This document shows, one piece after another, positions 54,201-62,432 of a DNA stretch of 64,000 nt. Numbering within the stretch: position 1 is the stretch's first letter; every line of letters begins with the position of its first letter. The stretch is taken from NCBI RefSeq assembly GCF_027244095.1, contig NC_069662.1, forward strand, positions 16,766,501 to 16,830,500, read 5' to 3'. Source of the stretch: Hemicordylus capensis (taxonomy: Eukaryota; Chordata; Lepidosauria; Squamata; Cordylidae). The translations under genes were made by a program, and so were the position numbers. The notes under the pieces were generated by a model. The model did no database searches. It worked only from the letters and a program-made list of their open reading frames with translations, and was not told where the DNA came from.

Positions 54201-56790
54201 AGGAGGAGGCGAGAGAGCTTTTTTGTTGTTGTTGTTAGTTTGACAGCTGGTTATGAAAGACTGGCATGACAAGTTGCCAAGCAGCCAGATCAAACAACAT
54301 AACGCTTAACCCAACCCTGCTGAATTTGACCCAAATCTTTTCTGATTTTTATAATGAACTTGCCTTTGTGACTGCCTTCACCCAGACCATTTAAGAGGCA
54401 GGGAAGTGTAAAGTAGAAATCATTGCTTTTTCTCTGTCATGAAGAAAAATGCAGCTGATGAAATCAGCTCAGACACAAAGGGCTTAGGTTACATCTTGTG
54501 TTTAATTTAGGAATTTCCCCTTCTGGACTCCCTCCACAGAATTGCATCAATCTGCCACAACCATTCCTCCCATCCTCAGGGCTTGCAATTGCAAATTGCT
54601 CAAAGAGCACACCAGACAGAGCTGTCAAATTCTCCTTTGCTGACACCTGGGTGGATTTATGGAAGTCCACCCAGCAAACAAAAAAGAAAGAAAGAGTGAG
54701 TTTGGAAAGAAGTCAAATTATCGGCAATGGCCCCTACACACATCACAGAGAAACTTCGGGGTATAACAGAAGCCTCGAGTGTTTTGTTTTGTTTTTAAAG
54801 CAGCTGGAAATAGAGGATTTTTTTTAAAGCCGGACGTAATTCGGGCTAAGTCAGAATGTGCAGCCATGATTCAGGGGAAAACAGAGTCCTGTCTGTACTG
54901 GTCCCTGATAGCCCGCAGCGACTTTGGGGTAAATGTAGCTAATATGTGGACTGGCACACTCGATTCCAGAGTAGATTTGAACTAAAAGCCATGTGTGTAA
55001 AGCTCCCAGGAGATTAAACAAGGAGTTTCTACCCACTGGAAGAGAAGATTTATTTATTTATCTCCTCTTCTTCAGACCATGGGTATATGCTACTACATTG
55101 TTGTGGGCTACAAACGTTGTAGATTTATTTGCAATTCCATCTATCCATCCAGTGCTTAATTTCTAGAAAGAGAAATGCCATTACTGAAGTCTGCCTGAAA
55201 GGCCGTGTGGAGCAGTGGTTAGAGTGTTGGACTAGGACCAAGGAAACACAGGTTCAAATCCTCACTCAGCCAAAAAACCCACTGGGCAACCTCGGGTTAG
55301 TCAGTCTCTGTCAGCTTTGTCTGCCTCACTAAGCTGTTATAAGAATAAAATGAAGAGTTGGGGTGTGAACAATGGATGAAACCCTGAGCTTCTTGGAGGA
55401 AGGTCAGAATAAAAATATAATTGGTTAACAAAATAAATATCTGGAAACAATACGTTCTAATGTAGAAGCCCATTCTTCTAATCCCTGATATGTAAGGACC
55501 TCTTGGAGGGAAATGCACTTTGTCCCTGCTCAGGGAAACTTTCAGTCTGGGCGCCAGATGTTGTTGGAGTACAATTCCCATCATCCCCAAAGGCTGGGTA
55601 CCCCTGTATTAGGACTAAGTGCGAAGAACTCCCAAGAAAGGGGTTTTATAGTTTACCCCCCCCCCCAATTTTTTTTTTTTTTTAAAATAATAATGTTGCC
55701 TGATTGGGGTTTTTTGTATAGAGTGTGCATGGCAACTGTTGCCAAGCACTAGGACCCTAGTTATGGTTTCTAGGGGGCGTGGCTAGATTTGCCTGCAGGA
55801 GTTCTGAGGCTCCGCTTACAGAACCCCGGCAGGAGAAAAAAGTTCAGTTGGGAGTTAACTGACAATGAATGAAGAAGCAACTGACAGTTTGGAAACTAGA
55901 TATGAAAGGACTCACCAGGAAAATAATGGATTAAATAAATAAAAAGGCTGGAGTTAAGGAAAGGAACTGGTGGAAGGAAAGCAGATGTTGTTGAACTACA
56001 GCTCCTATCATGGAGGAGTAGAACTGCACCTCTTACAACTCCTCTCAAACTTGGGTCCCCAGATGTGGTTGAACTACAACTTCCATCATACCCAGTCACA
56101 ATGGCTGCAGATGATGGGAGTTTTAGTTCAACAACATCAGGGGACCCAAGTCTGAGAACCCTTGCTGTAAACGGTTGGTTGGTTAATTAATTAAATTAAA
56201 TTAAACAAATATATTTATACCGCCCACTACCGGAGTCTCTAGGCAGTTTACTTTATCTTGTAGGTTTTGTATTTATTTAAAAGGATTCCCTTCTGGAGAA
56301 ATAATGCATTCTCTGTCCCTTCTGAGTGACTGGACTTTATTGGTGTAACTTCCATGCCTATAGTGTTTACCATCTTCGAAGAGCAATAGTGAAGAGAGAG
56401 AAAAACACCATCGTGAAGGTTTTAGTAAATAAACTGTGGCCGTATTTCAAGCAAGGAGAAAGGCAGATTTGGTTGCTGGGGTGCAGAGCAGCAGAACCAT
56501 CATACTAAGTTATCTTGAAACTGAAAGCGGATAGGAGTTCTAGGCAGCTTTGCCACAGATTAAGCTCTGTCAATCTGATGTCTGTCCTTCCTTCTGCCAC
56601 CCCCCGCCGCTGCAACACACACACACAGTGTGTTTCTTTTTAATTTCAGGTGGGTTCTAACTTTGGTGCTGAACTCTGCTCTGTGGACCTAAATGCGGAT
56701 GGAAATACCGACCTAATTCTGATCGGAGCACCCCTTTATTACAGTGGGACTCAAGGTGGCCTGGTTGAGGTCTGCTCAATCAGCAACATG
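33707..56790 (+). CDS. ITGAL: integrin alpha chain with I domain, ITGAL-like (CD11a), exons 2-13, partial
   Basis: Twelve exons join in frame for 488 codons with consensus borders: 33707-33824, 33941-34035, 39555-39619, 39805-39919, 43672-43799, 46515-46663, 46757-46910, 48840-48987, 51140-51216, 52382-52517, 52630-52766, 56650-56790. Order: N-terminal propeller (FGYRVIQ, NGTGSL), I domain with MIDAS DDSGS, a threonine in NTYTPSAI and LTDG, then blades with [30 protein letters not shown] and calcium loop [24 protein letters not shown] and GAVGA.-.WAGG resemble human alpha-L more than alpha-M, X, D or E; the extra alpha-E acidic segment is absent. Known alpha-L pairs with beta-2 as LFA-1, binding ICAMs on leukocytes. 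The first visible codon is split in phase 1, as in the family. The signal-peptide exon was not found; the leg domains, membrane segment and GFFKR tail lie beyond the window. Confidence 0.82.
33941..34035 (+). CDS. ITGAL: integrin exon 3
   Basis: [18 protein letters not shown] and [12 protein letters not shown], matching the TGSLYQC...GxCxPV pattern of leukocyte alpha chains. Contains an N-x-T glycosylation site. Donor GTAAGT. Confidence 0.88.
34230..36260. repeat. cluster of TIR repeat family A copies
   Basis: Several tandem and inverted copies with CCCCGAAGTCCCTGTGAG, GGGAGTTATTCACACATGG, CTGATAGCCCGGAGCGAC, GTAAAGCCTCCTGGGG. A copy end GAAAAACTCCCTG meets a copy start GGGAGTTATTC at about 34600-34615. 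They fill much of the intron between integrin exons 3 and 4. Confidence 0.55.
36752..36850. repeat. hAT MITE palindrome, left end lost
   Basis: GAACTACAACTCCCATCATCC pairs perfectly with GGGATGATGGGAGTTGTAG around a short loop. It sits in integrin intron 3. Confidence 0.65.
37110..37812 (-). pseudogene. Ty3/gypsy-like retroelement pol fossil
   Basis: The minus strand shows an RNase H-like end ([16 protein letters not shown], then [15 protein letters not shown], compare PGKxNxxADAL of Ty3/gypsy). To its right is a 165-codon frame without recognised motifs, except a gag-like [10 protein letters not shown] start. Broken, with no LTRs seen nearby; an old fragment. Confidence 0.45.
37825..37965 (-). 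repeat. TIR repeat family A fragment
   Basis: AGAGGCTTTACACACAGGCC and CACACACCAGCCAAACTTAC are the inverse of the 22800-22945 segment. Confidence 0.6.
38308..38505 (+). repeat. Sauria-type SINE
   Basis: GCCAGTGTAGTGTAGTGGTT, ACCTCAAATCCCCATTCGGC, CAGGGTTGTTGTGAGGATAA, GGGGTATAAATGTAAAAAT. Confidence 0.85.
38609..38684. repeat. short perfect-arm hairpin
   Basis: 30-base arms TCATGCTTCCAGGGGTGCC... and its inverse, with one mismatch by eye, around a 16-base loop. Followed by two AGAGCACCTATAAATGCAG-like units (38696-38751). Confidence 0.75.
39555..39619 (+). CDS. ITGAL: integrin exon 4
   Basis: Short exon [20 protein letters not shown], matching the MSLGLSLA block of the family. An intron of about 5.5 kb precedes it. 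Donor GTAAGT. Confidence 0.85.
39805..39919 (+). CDS. ITGAL: integrin exon 5
   Basis: [20 protein letters not shown] corresponds to the ACGPT...C...Y..GLC block before the I domain. Donor GTGAGG, phase 1. Confidence 0.88.
40203..40270. repeat. hAT element left-end fragment (family of 41405)
   Basis: GCATAGGCAGTATAGGCAGC and CTGCCTTTGGCGGCAAATC match the left end of the element at 41405. Confidence 0.5.
40745..40845 (+). repeat. CR1 LINE 3' end
   Basis: ACAGGATGCTGGACTGGATA and TTGATCCAGCAGGGCTGCTT. Confidence 0.7.
41185..41290. repeat. hAT MITE remnant
   Basis: GAACTACAACTTCCATTATCC and the inverse GATGGGAGTTGTAGTTCAGC. Right end AGGTTAGGAACCTCTG. Confidence 0.55.
41405..42109. mobile_element. 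foldback hAT element, 8-bp target duplication (7/8)
   Basis: Flanks CGTTAAAG (41397-41404) and TGTTAAAG (42110-42117). Ends CATAGGCAGATTATGG and inverted CAGGGGTGGATTAAGC pair partly. The centre is a large palindrome with arms of about 145 bp (41659-41805/41806-41952) and almost no loop. It lies in the intron between exons 5 and 6. Plus- and minus-strand frames there are mirror images, not genes. Confidence 0.82.
42126..42195. repeat. hAT MITE remnant
   Basis: CAGGGGTTCTCTGCCTCC and GACAACTCCCACCGTCCCC; right half missing. Confidence 0.45.
42196..43150 (+). other. integrin intron 5, no further feature
   Basis: A G-run at about 42590-42600. A 42210-42255 stretch (GACCTTCTCCGTTGCGGC) is like an L2 3' region. 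Otherwise nothing recognised. Confidence 0.3.
43155..43455 (+). repeat. TIR repeat family B
   Basis: GGCACTTTCCAGATCAACCC at the left pairs with ATCGGAAAGCACCCA at the right. Inner AAAAATAGCTGTATTTTCC is shared with the 49533 copy. Confidence 0.65.
43500..43655 (+). repeat. tRNA-Ala-headed SINE abutting integrin exon 6
   Basis: TCTGCTTTGCATCCAGAAGA, TCAGGTTCACTCCCTGGC, CTGCCAGTCAGTGTAGACAA, TTGGACCAATGGTCTAACTC. The 3' end runs into CCCCTGTTTCTC, which forms the pyrimidine tract of the exon 6 acceptor at 43671. Confidence 0.75.
43672..43799 (+). CDS. ITGAL: integrin exon 6, start of I domain
   Basis: [20 protein letters not shown] holds the MIDAS D-x-S-x-S. A SINE body ends only about 20 bases upstream of the acceptor. 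Donor GTAAGA. Confidence 0.92.
43800..46514 (+). other. integrin intron 6
   Basis: No coding feature. Near 44820-44940 a degraded hAT MITE half (GGGTATGATGGGAAGTGTGG). Around 44520-44760 an AATAAA and T-rich stretch resembles an LTR end but has no partner. Confidence 0.35.
46515..46663 (+). CDS. ITGAL: integrin exon 7, I domain
   Basis: [20 protein letters not shown] and [13 protein letters not shown]; the threonine of this loop is the third MIDAS ligand. Donor GTGAGT, phase 2. Confidence 0.92.
46757..46910 (+). CDS. ITGAL: integrin exon 8, I domain
   Basis: [16 protein letters not shown] (MIDAS Asp in TDG) and KGIIRYAIG. The intron before it is only 93 bases. Donor GTATGA. Confidence 0.92.
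47417..47893 (-). repeat. TIR repeat family A, both ends present
   Basis: CAGGAGGCTTTACGCACAGG at the left pairs with the inverted right end CAGGAGGTTATTCGCACTTG. The interior is the inverse of 22472-22950. No clear target duplication. Confidence 0.65.
48211..48267. repeat. (AG)n microsatellite
   Basis: About 28 uninterrupted AG units in integrin intron 8. Confidence 0.95.
48840..48987 (+). CDS. ITGAL: integrin exon 9, end of I domain
   Basis: [47 protein letters not shown]: the alpha-7 helix and hinge of the I domain. Donor GTTTGA, phase 1. Confidence 0.92.
49533..50135 (+). repeat. TIR repeat family B with family A fragment inside
   Basis: CAGGGCACTTTCCAGATTAA at the left and AATCTGGAAACTGCCCAGG at the right. 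Between about 49795 and 50105 a family A stretch (CCTAAGTCCCTGCGAG, ATCGGGGAGAAGTTCACAC) is inserted. Confidence 0.6.
50628..50727. repeat. tandem duplication, about 50-bp unit
   Basis: GACTGTTGTGACTGTTGACC...CCTTCATCCTGATATCT occurs twice in a row with few differences. Confidence 0.85.
50732..50960 (+). repeat. Sauria-type SINE
   Basis: AAGCCAGCGTGGTGTGGTTA, AAGTTCAAATCCCCATTCAG, GGGTTGTTGTGAAAGAGAAA, GGATATAAATGTAACAAC. Confidence 0.88.
51140..51216 (+). CDS. ITGAL: integrin exon 10
   Basis: [20 protein letters not shown], matching the IEGT...F..E.S..GFS join after the I domain. Donor GTGAGT. Confidence 0.9.
51355..51845. repeat. tandem array, about four units of 120-150 bp
   Basis: Each unit carries CAATxTGAACCAAA, TACAGxTGTAGGGACACATAG, GATGATGTCATxCACC, CAAGATGGxxGAC, GAxxTTTGAGGxGCAA and GTGAACCGCCTAACC in that order. 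The third and fourth units are partly deleted. Between integrin exons 10 and 11. Confidence 0.8.
52105..52225. repeat. hAT MITE, aged
   Basis: GGGTTCTCTAACTTGGGTCC pairs with inverted AGTTCTCAAACCTGGGCCC; inner CTGCAACTCCCATCATCCCC. Confidence 0.65.
52382..52517 (+). CDS. ITGAL: integrin exon 11, propeller blade
   Basis: [20 protein letters not shown] is close to alpha-L. Ends ESYLG, the conserved YLGY motif split by the intron. Contains an N-x-S site (NMSS). Donor GTGAGT, phase 1. Confidence 0.92.
52630..52766 (+). CDS. ITGAL: integrin exon 12, propeller blade
   Basis: [20 protein letters not shown] then [13 protein letters not shown]: the GAPRY..G FG-GAP signature. Ends GYFGGKQ. Donor GTAAGA. 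Confidence 0.92.
53170..53412 (-). repeat. Sauria-type SINE with internal inverted duplication
   Basis: The minus-strand SINE reads from GATTAGAGTGTTGGATTTGA to a TAAATTTACAT-like tail. At about 53302-53380 a SINE segment (GATTTGAATTTAGGC) is followed by its own inverse (GCCTAAATTCAAATC), giving a hairpin. Confidence 0.7.
53991..55030 (+). repeat. TIR repeat family A copies
   Basis: Starts CAGGGAGTTATTCGCACATG. Later segments GGGGTAAATGTAGCTAATATG and GTGTAAAGCTCCCAGGAG match 35540-35640. Confidence 0.6.
55200..55432 (+). repeat. Sauria-type SINE, diverged
   Basis: GAGCAGTGGTTAGAGTGTTG, AGGTTCAAATCCTCACTCAG, CTTGGAGGAAGGTCAGAATA. Confidence 0.8.
55540..56165. repeat. two hAT MITE remnants
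   Basis: 55540-55612 (GGAGTACAATTCCCATCATCC) and 55980-56165 (GAACTACAACTTCCATCATAC and the inverse GATGGGAGTTTTAGTTCAAC). Confidence 0.55.
56650..56790 (+). CDS. ITGAL: integrin exon 13, FG-GAP blade with calcium loop
   Basis: [20 protein letters not shown] then [16 protein letters not shown] repeat with a D-x-N-x-DG-x-x-D calcium site. Donor GTGAGC at 56791. The next exon was not found before the DIRS element and should lie to the right of the window. Confidence 0.92.
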
Positions 56791-56980
56791 GTGAGCCTGG
56801 GGAAGGGAGTGGAGAAGCAATAAACCTTTTGCTTTCATCTTGTAAAACTGATGCCCCATCCACTCATCCCTCTTCATCTTCCAGAAGCATTTAAAAGGCT
56901 TGTCTCTTCACTTCCTCATATTGTTGCCTTCCTTTACTACTTTTGTTGTGTCTTTTGGGGCCACAGTTCATGAGTTAGAT

Positions 56981-57113
56981 CAGGGGTTCCCAACCTCGGG
57001 GCTCCAGATGTTGTTAGACTACAACTCCCATCATCTCCAGTCTCAATGGCCTATGGCTGAGAATGATGGGAGTTGTAGTCCAACATCTGGGGACCAAAAG
57101 TTGGGAACCCCTG
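56981..57113. mobile_element. hAT-type MITE
   Basis: CAGGGGTTCCCAACCTCGGG and inverted CAGGGGTTCCCAACTTTTGG are terminal inverted repeats. Inner GACTACAACTCCCATCATC and inverse. Flanks AGTTAGAT and GATTAGCT agree at 5 of 8. Confidence 0.8.
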
Positions 57114-57289
57114 GATTAGCTTAGTGCATTCAAAATGTTTTAAAGATCTGTTAATTCTGTTTGCTAAGTGACTTATTTGTCAACAACCTGAGGGGAAGGA
57201 GGATGAGGGTATTGAAAGGGGAATACCTGGGGGTGCAGTAGGATTTAAAGAAGGAACTCTGTCAGTGTTGTTTAATGGGGAGGGGGGCA

Positions 57290-57385
57290 AACTGAGGCTC
57301 TACAACTGTTGTTGGACTACAATACCCATAATCCCCAGCTGCATTGTGGCTGGAGATTATGTCATCCAAAAACAGATTGGCCACC
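57290..57385. repeat. hAT MITE remnant
   Basis: GGACTACAATACCCATAATCC with a partial inverse GGCTGGAGATTATG. Confidence 0.5.
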
Positions 57386-57424
57386 CTTGTGGGTACAGAG
57401 CAGTTTTGTGTTTAAGTTTTATTT

Positions 57425-58165
57425 TGATACTACTACTATAGATACTTATATACTATACTTCAACCCAAATTCTCAAAGTGGTTTACATAGAAAAATAAAT
57501 AATACATAAATAAGATGGTGTCCTGTCCCTAAAGGGCTCATAAGCTTAAAAATAAAAATAAAAATGTTAAGGTTACTATGCCAGCTTCTGCCAGTTTTTT
57601 GGTTATCAGCAGGCTGAACATTTTTGGTTTTGTGCTCTATTTGACCACTATTAACCTTATTTAAGACTGATTTACTTTATCAAACAAGGGTTGCTACTCT
57701 TTAGAACAGTTACTTGCTGTAGAGAGAGAATCTCTTTTTCTTCTGTATAGACTGTATCCTTGAGCGTATCTTCTATAGTATCCTATTTTCACTTGTTTTA
57801 TTGGTTTCTGATATTAGCTTACTTGTGACCTACTGGTTTTGTTCAGCTGATTTTTTGGTCAGTTTTTATGCGGTCTTGATTGTTTATGTTAACATTTTTA
57901 ATTCTGGTATTTCTGATGATGTTAATTTTTTTTTATATATTTTAAATTGTATGTTTGTATTTTATAAACCTCTGCGGAAGAGGTTCGTACCTCAGAACAC
58001 ATTCGGAGCTTTCCGAGCAATAAACCATTGTTGCATCATTCCTCCTTTTTTCACCCTATTATATAGCAATAACTTCATAAGAGGGTAGGGAAGGAAGAAG
58101 GGATTCTTGTTGCATTTGTTAAAGCTTCTTATTAAATATTTAATAAGGCAACTATTTTAACATTA
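57425..58165. other. AT-rich stretch downstream of integrin exon 13
   Basis: 57425-57560 is a copy of the 23915-type repeat (AGGGCTCATAAGC). The rest is AT-rich; an AATAAA near 58019 might be an LTR-like remnant. No exon was recognised. Confidence 0.35.
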
Positions 58166-58174
58166 GTTCTCAGT

Positions 58175-58301
58175 TCCTGATGCCAGGGACATCTCTGGGT
58201 TATCCTTTCCCACCAGCTCCAAGCAGGACAGATACTGTGAAAAAACAAACAGAAAGTGCCCGCCCACTTGGGGCTGCAGAGGATAACCCCGCCCCAGTTC
58301 T
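58175..58301 (+). repeat. left inverted terminal repeat of DIRS element
   Basis: GATGCCAGGGACATCTCTGG through CCCCGCCCCAGTTCT is the inverse of 63787-63913. Confidence 0.95.
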
Positions 58302-58946
58302 TTCTGTCCTCGCTTCAGCTCCAGCAGCAGATTTTCTTCTCTCCTGGTCTTTCTCGAATTTGACTCTCTCTTTTGCCTCTTAACTGTACTTTTCTGTCAG
58401 CTTTTTCCTTCTTTACCTTGTTGTGTGTGTTCCCTAACTAAAAAAAAAAAATTGTTAGTCTTCTCCTTACCTCTCCTCCCCCCTTCCCCCTCCTTCAGCT
58501 CCTCATTTCATGGGCAGCCCTATTAGGGCAAGAATCGTCTTGGTGCCCAGAGGCTGCAATCAGGACCGTTTTGGTCCGGGGCTTTCCAGGGCTTTTCACG
58601 CCCCGGCTCCGACGCGACCGAGCTTGCCGCTCTGCTCTCCAGAACCGGGGCATTCCTGCAGGCGGGAGATCTCTACACTCCCCAGCTGCTCAGCATCAAA
58701 CGCAAGGTCAGAGGAGCGAGGGAAAGACATCGGGCAGTTAAAGAAGCTCCGTTTGCTTAGTTTAGCTGCGGCGACGGTGACGGCTGCCTTGGAGCCGCCC
58801 GCACCGGTCGCTCCCGGGTACGCGGCGTGTCTCCTGCCTTCGGGCCGCGAGACACGTGCTTCATCGCCATATCGAGTCCTCGTGGCCCCTCGGAAGTCTT
58901 ATTGACACAGCAAGCTCGCCTCAGTAAGAGTGGGAAGGAGGATAAA

Positions 58947-60542
58947 ATGGCGACGGAACTCGAAAAGGCGCGAAAGCAGCCGGCGGCCATTTTGAAGTCA
59001 TCGCAGCAGGCCCCTCCGAAGCCTTCCCTGCAGCAACAAGAGCAGGTTGAGGTACCAGGCGAATCGGTAGGGGGCGGGGGAGATGTGGGCCCCAGCCATG
59101 GCGTTACTATCTCTATTCCCCAAGCGGTACCCCCAGAATGGCAAGCCTGGTTCAAGAATGCGATTGTGGACACCATTTATCAAATAAGGCCACCCCGTAA
59201 GGCGGGAAAGTCTAAGAAACGGAGGAAGCGGGACCCCTCCCCCTCGGAGTCAGACTCCTCCAGCGAATGCTCCCCCTCTCCCCCCAGGAAGGCCAAAAAG
59301 AAGATTAAGCACCTTAATCCTAAAAAACCTGTGGATAAGGGCAGTGATGCACACTCCTCTGAGTTGTCAGACCAGGGATCAGGGGTCCCTAACCCACGAA
59401 ATCCCAGGCCTATTAGAACCCCTATCAGTAACGAGCCTAAGAGCCCGCTCCCTGGGGGGGAGGACGCTGACCCCACAGAACCTATGCCCCAGGACCCCAT
59501 GGATCCTGATAGAGAGGAGGCAGAGTGGTCAGGGGGAGACGATAACGACACATCTGCAGTGTCTCAAAGGCTCTTTGTGGCTGATGATTTTAATCCACTG
59601 ATGAATAAGATTTTAAAGACTATTGGCCTTCAGCAGTCGAATAATCAAGAACCATCTAATGAAAAGGGCGATTGGGTGTTCCCCAGGGCCACCCCTAAAG
59701 AAATTTTATTGCCATTTCCCTCTCTTTTCACAGATGTAGTCAAACAAGAATGGAAGTTACCTGCAGCCAACAGAAAGCCTTTAGCTATCTCTAACCGCTT
59801 TTATGCTTTCCAGGCTGAGGTGACTGAATTGCTCAAGACTCCTACAACAGATGCCCCGATAGTTCAGCTGGTGTCAAACTCCTTGGTCCCTAGGGATGGA
59901 GAAGTCACACTCAAAGACCCAGCAGATAAAAAAGCTGAATCAGCATTTAAAAGAGCTCATGAAAACTCAATGCATGCTACAAGGGCGGCGGCTGCAGCAT
60001 CCATGGCAGCTAGGGCCTCCCTACTGTGGATTGATGGCCTTTTAAACGATCCACCTGCTGACAACATCAGATTTAGACAGCAGCTCGTTAAAATTCAGAA
60101 GGCACAAGCCTTTATAGCGGATGCCACTCTAGATTCTGTAAGATACTCAGCTAGAGTAGCTGCAGCCTCAGTTCTCGGCAGGCGCCACCTTTGGCTAAAA
60201 AATTGGGCAGTGGATAATACTTCAAGATCCAACCTGACCGCTGTGCCCTATGATGCCACTAAGTTGTTTGGGGAGGAGGCCCTCAAGGATATTTTAGTTG
60301 AGTCAGTGGACAAGCGCAGAACGATGCCCACAACAACTAGGAAGGCGGAACGCCAACCTTTTAAAAAGAATTACCAACAGTTTCAGAATTTTCAGCCCTT
60401 TCGGCCCTCCCGGCCTTTTAGAGGCCGGTTCAGGGATTTCAGACAGCAGAGGGGAACATGGGGTCGTCAGCAATTCCCTTACAGGGGTGCGGGCGGCTAT
60501 AGACAACAGGGCTCGCAGCCTAAACAAAAACCGCAACAATGA
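58947..60542 (+). CDS. DIRS gag-like open frame
   Basis: Open from 58827; the MATELEKARK start at 58947 is more likely, giving 531 residues. The first third is basic, serine- and proline-rich (KKRRKRDPSPSESDSSSE). A helical middle follows (ATRAAAAASMAARASLLWID), and an RG/Q-rich tail (RGRFRDFRQQRGTWGRQQ) is probably nucleic-acid binding. By position this is the structural protein of the element. No zinc knuckle was seen. Confidence 0.8.
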   Translation: MATELEKARKQPAAILKSSQQAPPKPSLQQQEQVEVPGESVGGGGDVGPSHGVTISIPQAVPPEWQAWFKNAIVDTIYQIRPPRKAGKSKKRRKRDPSPSESDSSSECSPSPPRKAKKKIKHLNPKKPVDKGSDAHSSELSDQGSGVPNPRNPRPIRTPISNEPKSPLPGGEDADPTEPMPQDPMDPDREEAEWSGGDDNDTSAVSQRLFVADDFNPLMNKILKTIGLQQSNNQEPSNEKGDWVFPRATPKEILLPFPSLFTDVVKQEWKLPAANRKPLAISNRFYAFQAEVTELLKTPTTDAPIVQLVSNSLVPRDGEVTLKDPADKKAESAFKRAHENSMHATRAAAAASMAARASLLWIDGLLNDPPADNIRFRQQLVKIQKAQAFIADATLDSVRYSARVAAASVLGRRHLWLKNWAVDNTSRSNLTAVPYDATKLFGEEALKDILVESVDKRRTMPTTTRKAERQPFKKNYQQFQNFQPFRPSRPFRGRFRDFRQQRGTWGRQQFPYRGAGGYRQQGSQPKQKPQQ

Positions 60543-60590
60543 CTGCAAAGTCATCAGGTTGGGGGGTCGCCTGTCAGAATTCTCCCACGC

Positions 60591-62432
60591 TTGGGAGTCT
60601 TCAGTCAACGACTCCTGGGTCCTGTCAGTGATCCAGCAGGGCTACAAGATAGAATTAAACACCCCTCCTCCCCCCAGGTTCATTCCAACACCTCGATCTC
60701 GCTGCACCCTCAAACACGCAGACATGATGCTCGCCATCGAGCATCTTCTGGAAATTGCTGCAATAGAACCCGTCCCATCCTGTCAGGAGGGGGGGGGGGC
60801 GTTTATTCTATCTTATTTACCGTCCCAAAGAAGGACGGAACAAAAAGAGCAGTCCTGGATCTCAAATTTCTCAACAAGTTCGTCAAAAAATACCACTTCA
60901 GGATGGAAACTCTCAGATCAATAGCGGAAACTCTGTTGCACATGGACTTCTTGGCTTCCATCGATCTGAAAGAAGCGTATCTACATGTGCCCATTCACAA
61001 CGACAGCAGACACCTCCTGCGCTTCAAATACGCCGGCAAGCATTTCCAGTACACAGCCTTACCGTTTGGCCTATCAGCGGCCCCCAGAATCTTTACAAAA
61101 GTGCTGGCACCCTTGGTCGCCCTCCTGCGCGTGAGGGGTATCAGACTGTTTGCGTATTTGGACGATCTGCTCCTGAAAGCCCCCACCCTCCAGGAGGCTC
61201 AGCGGGACTTACAGGTCACCCTCGGGGAATTGGAGACTCACGGATTCCTCATCAACTACCACAAAAGCAACCTGGAGCCAACACACCACCTGCAACATCT
61301 CGGGGTGGTGATGAACACAGAAGAGGATCGCCTGTACCTACCTTGGGACCGCTTCGAAATCATCACAAAGGAGGTCAAGTCGGCACTGATGTCATCAAGA
61401 AGTCGACTGATGTCCCTCTCCAGGCTATTGGGTCTCATGGTTGCGACCTTGGACGTCGTCCCATGGGCGAGACTCCATCTTCGACCCCTGCAATGGTTCC
61501 TTCTACCTCACCAGCACTCCATTGCAAAGAAGAAGCTCCTGTACCTGCAGATACCGAAGCAAGTGCGCCAGGCTCTAAGGTGGTGGTTGAGCCCGCTCAA
61601 CTTGTTTGCAGGAAGAGAATTCCTCGATCCACCAAGAGTCTTGGTTACGACGGATGCCAGCGACCGGGGATGGGGAGCTCATTGTCTTCATCTTTCGGCC
61701 CAGGGTCGCTGGGATCCTGCGGAAAAAGCACACAGTATCAATTGGAGAGAACTGAGAGCCATCCAGTTAGCACTCGCCGCCTTCCAGACAACAATTCGGG
61801 ATCGCCACGTCCTAGTGAAAACGGACAACACGACAGCGAAGGCACACGTCAATCGTCAGGGGGGCACTCGATCCCACTCCCTTCACCTGGAGGCAGTGCT
61901 ACTATTACACTGGGCGGAGGCCAATGTGCGTTCTCTAATAGCCCATCACCTCAAAGGGGAGCTAAACACAAAGGCAGATTGGCTAAGCAGGGAGGACATT
62001 CATCCCGGGGAATGGAGTCTTCACCCAGAGGTCTTCCACCTGCTAACCCTCCGCATGGGCGTTCCCTGCATGGACTTGTTTGCGTCCCCGATAAACTCCA
62101 AAGTGCACCAGTTCATGTCCAGGTTCCCCTCTCAGGGAGCGGCATCAGTGGACGCCCTTGCCAGCCCGTGGCCCGAGGGACTCCTGTTTGCATACCCTCC
62201 GACTCCGCTACTGACCAGGGTCCTCAGGAGGATTCGCCTCTTGAGGGCCCGAGTCATATTAATCGCCCCCTTCTGGCCCAGAAGACCATGGTTCCCGGAA
62301 CTCGTTCTCATGGCAGAGGAGGAACCATGGCAGCTACCTGTCAGAGAAGACCTGCTTTCCCAAGGACCGGTTTACCATCCCGACCCGGCGTGGTTAAGGC
62401 TGACCGCCTGGAAACTGAACGGAACTTGTTGA
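60591..62432 (+). CDS. DIRS reverse transcriptase-RNase H open frame
   Basis: Reverse transcriptase motifs in order: VPKKDGTKRAVLDLKFLNKF, DLKEAYLHVPIH, LPFGLSAAPRIFTK, FAYLDDLLLKA (catalytic YLDD). RNase H then follows: VLVTTDASDRGWGAH, VKTDNTTAKAHVNRQGG, ELNTKADWLSR. These are the arrangements of the DIRS clade. The region after RNase H is shared with the start of the recombinase frame. Confidence 0.92.
   Translation: MGVFSQRLLGPVSDPAGLQDRIKHPSSPQVHSNTSISLHPQTRRHDARHRASSGNCCNRTRPILSGGGGGVYSILFTVPKKDGTKRAVLDLKFLNKFVKKYHFRMETLRSIAETLLHMDFLASIDLKEAYLHVPIHNDSRHLLRFKYAGKHFQYTALPFGLSAAPRIFTKVLAPLVALLRVRGIRLFAYLDDLLLKAPTLQEAQRDLQVTLGELETHGFLINYHKSNLEPTHHLQHLGVVMNTEEDRLYLPWDRFEIITKEVKSALMSSRSRLMSLSRLLGLMVATLDVVPWARLHLRPLQWFLLPHQHSIAKKKLLYLQIPKQVRQALRWWLSPLNLFAGREFLDPPRVLVTTDASDRGWGAHCLHLSAQGRWDPAEKAHSINWRELRAIQLALAAFQTTIRDRHVLVKTDNTTAKAHVNRQGGTRSHSLHLEAVLLLHWAEANVRSLIAHHLKGELNTKADWLSREDIHPGEWSLHPEVFHLLTLRMGVPCMDLFASPINSKVHQFMSRFPSQGAASVDALASPWPEGLLFAYPPTPLLTRVLRRIRLLRARVILIAPFWPRRPWFPELVLMAEEEPWQLPVREDLLSQGPVYHPDPAWLRLTAWKLNGTC

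Noticed and set aside
57960-58080. LTR-like AATAAA stretch before the DIRS element
   Set aside because: No second copy and no defined borders.
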